22,473 bases of DNA from a virus, in the IMG/VR virus record IMGVR_UViG_3300011113_000693, positions 1 through 22,473 of that record. One strand, 5' to 3'. Of the stretch, positions 22,453 through 22,473 are shown piece after piece. Made by a program: the position numbers and the translations under genes. Positions within the stretch are counted from its first letter, which is position 1. Every line of letters starts with the position of its first letter. The notes beneath the pieces are model-generated. The model was given only the letters and a program-made list of their open reading frames with translations, searched no databases and was not told the origin of the DNA.

Positions 22453-22473
22453 TTATGCATGAACATCAACTAT

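Overview
This window is a densely packed, AT-rich segment of a T4-like myovirus (tailed phage) genome. The type resembles the uncultured aquatic relatives of T4 and the cyanophages. The diagnosis rests on a T4-type replication block (gp43 family-B DNA polymerase, UvsX recombinase, gp41 helicase), a run of conserved T4-like virion-associated proteins, stop/start overlaps at almost every gene junction, and a terminal tRNA cluster. No cellular genes were seen. The host cannot be named. Two proteins with Sec-type signal peptides and a consensus sigma-70 promoter point to an ordinary, probably Gram-negative, bacterial host.

Layout. Positions 1-5413 (minus strand) carry five genes (the leftmost cut by the window edge) plus a probable sixth gene nested out of frame. 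They encode modular virion or core-like proteins with repeated [IL]-x-E sites of the kind cut by the T4 prohead protease, a small conserved Lys/Arg-rich protein, an NMNAT-like nucleotidyltransferase fused to a P-loop kinase, and a protein with the motifs of the covalent nucleotidyltransferase (ligase) superfamily. Three of these begin with a short MKxF leader resembling the capsid-targeting sequence of T4 internal proteins, so they may be packaged in the head and injected. Positions 5452-11763 (minus) are an eight-gene glycan cassette: three clear or likely glycosyltransferases or relatives, two related putative transferases, a HAD-phosphatase/sugar-nucleotidyltransferase fusion, an FkbM methyltransferase and a short GDPD-like protein. 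Positions 11765-18556 (minus) form the replication/recombination operon.

A 90-base divergent region (18557-18646) separates this from a plus-strand operon (18647-22033, perhaps to 22215). That operon encodes two exported proteins, a 49-residue membrane protein, a membrane-anchored coiled-coil protein and perhaps one more small protein. The signal peptide of the second exported protein is encoded inside the 3' end of the first gene, in another frame. The right end (22172-22452, minus) holds three tRNA genes with encoded CCA: Leu-type CAA with an abnormally short variable loop, Leu UAA, and CAU (Ile2 or Met). A perfect-consensus sigma-70 promoter lies between the two Leu tRNAs.

Taken together, the replication operon copies the genome. 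The left block appears to build or fill the head and may deliver nucleotide/RNA-modifying enzymes. The glycan cassette probably alters a surface or virion sugar. The right-hand operon makes exported proteins of unknown role. Functional names come from motif reading and recalled family resemblance only; no database search was run. There is no stretch above 300 bases without a gene.
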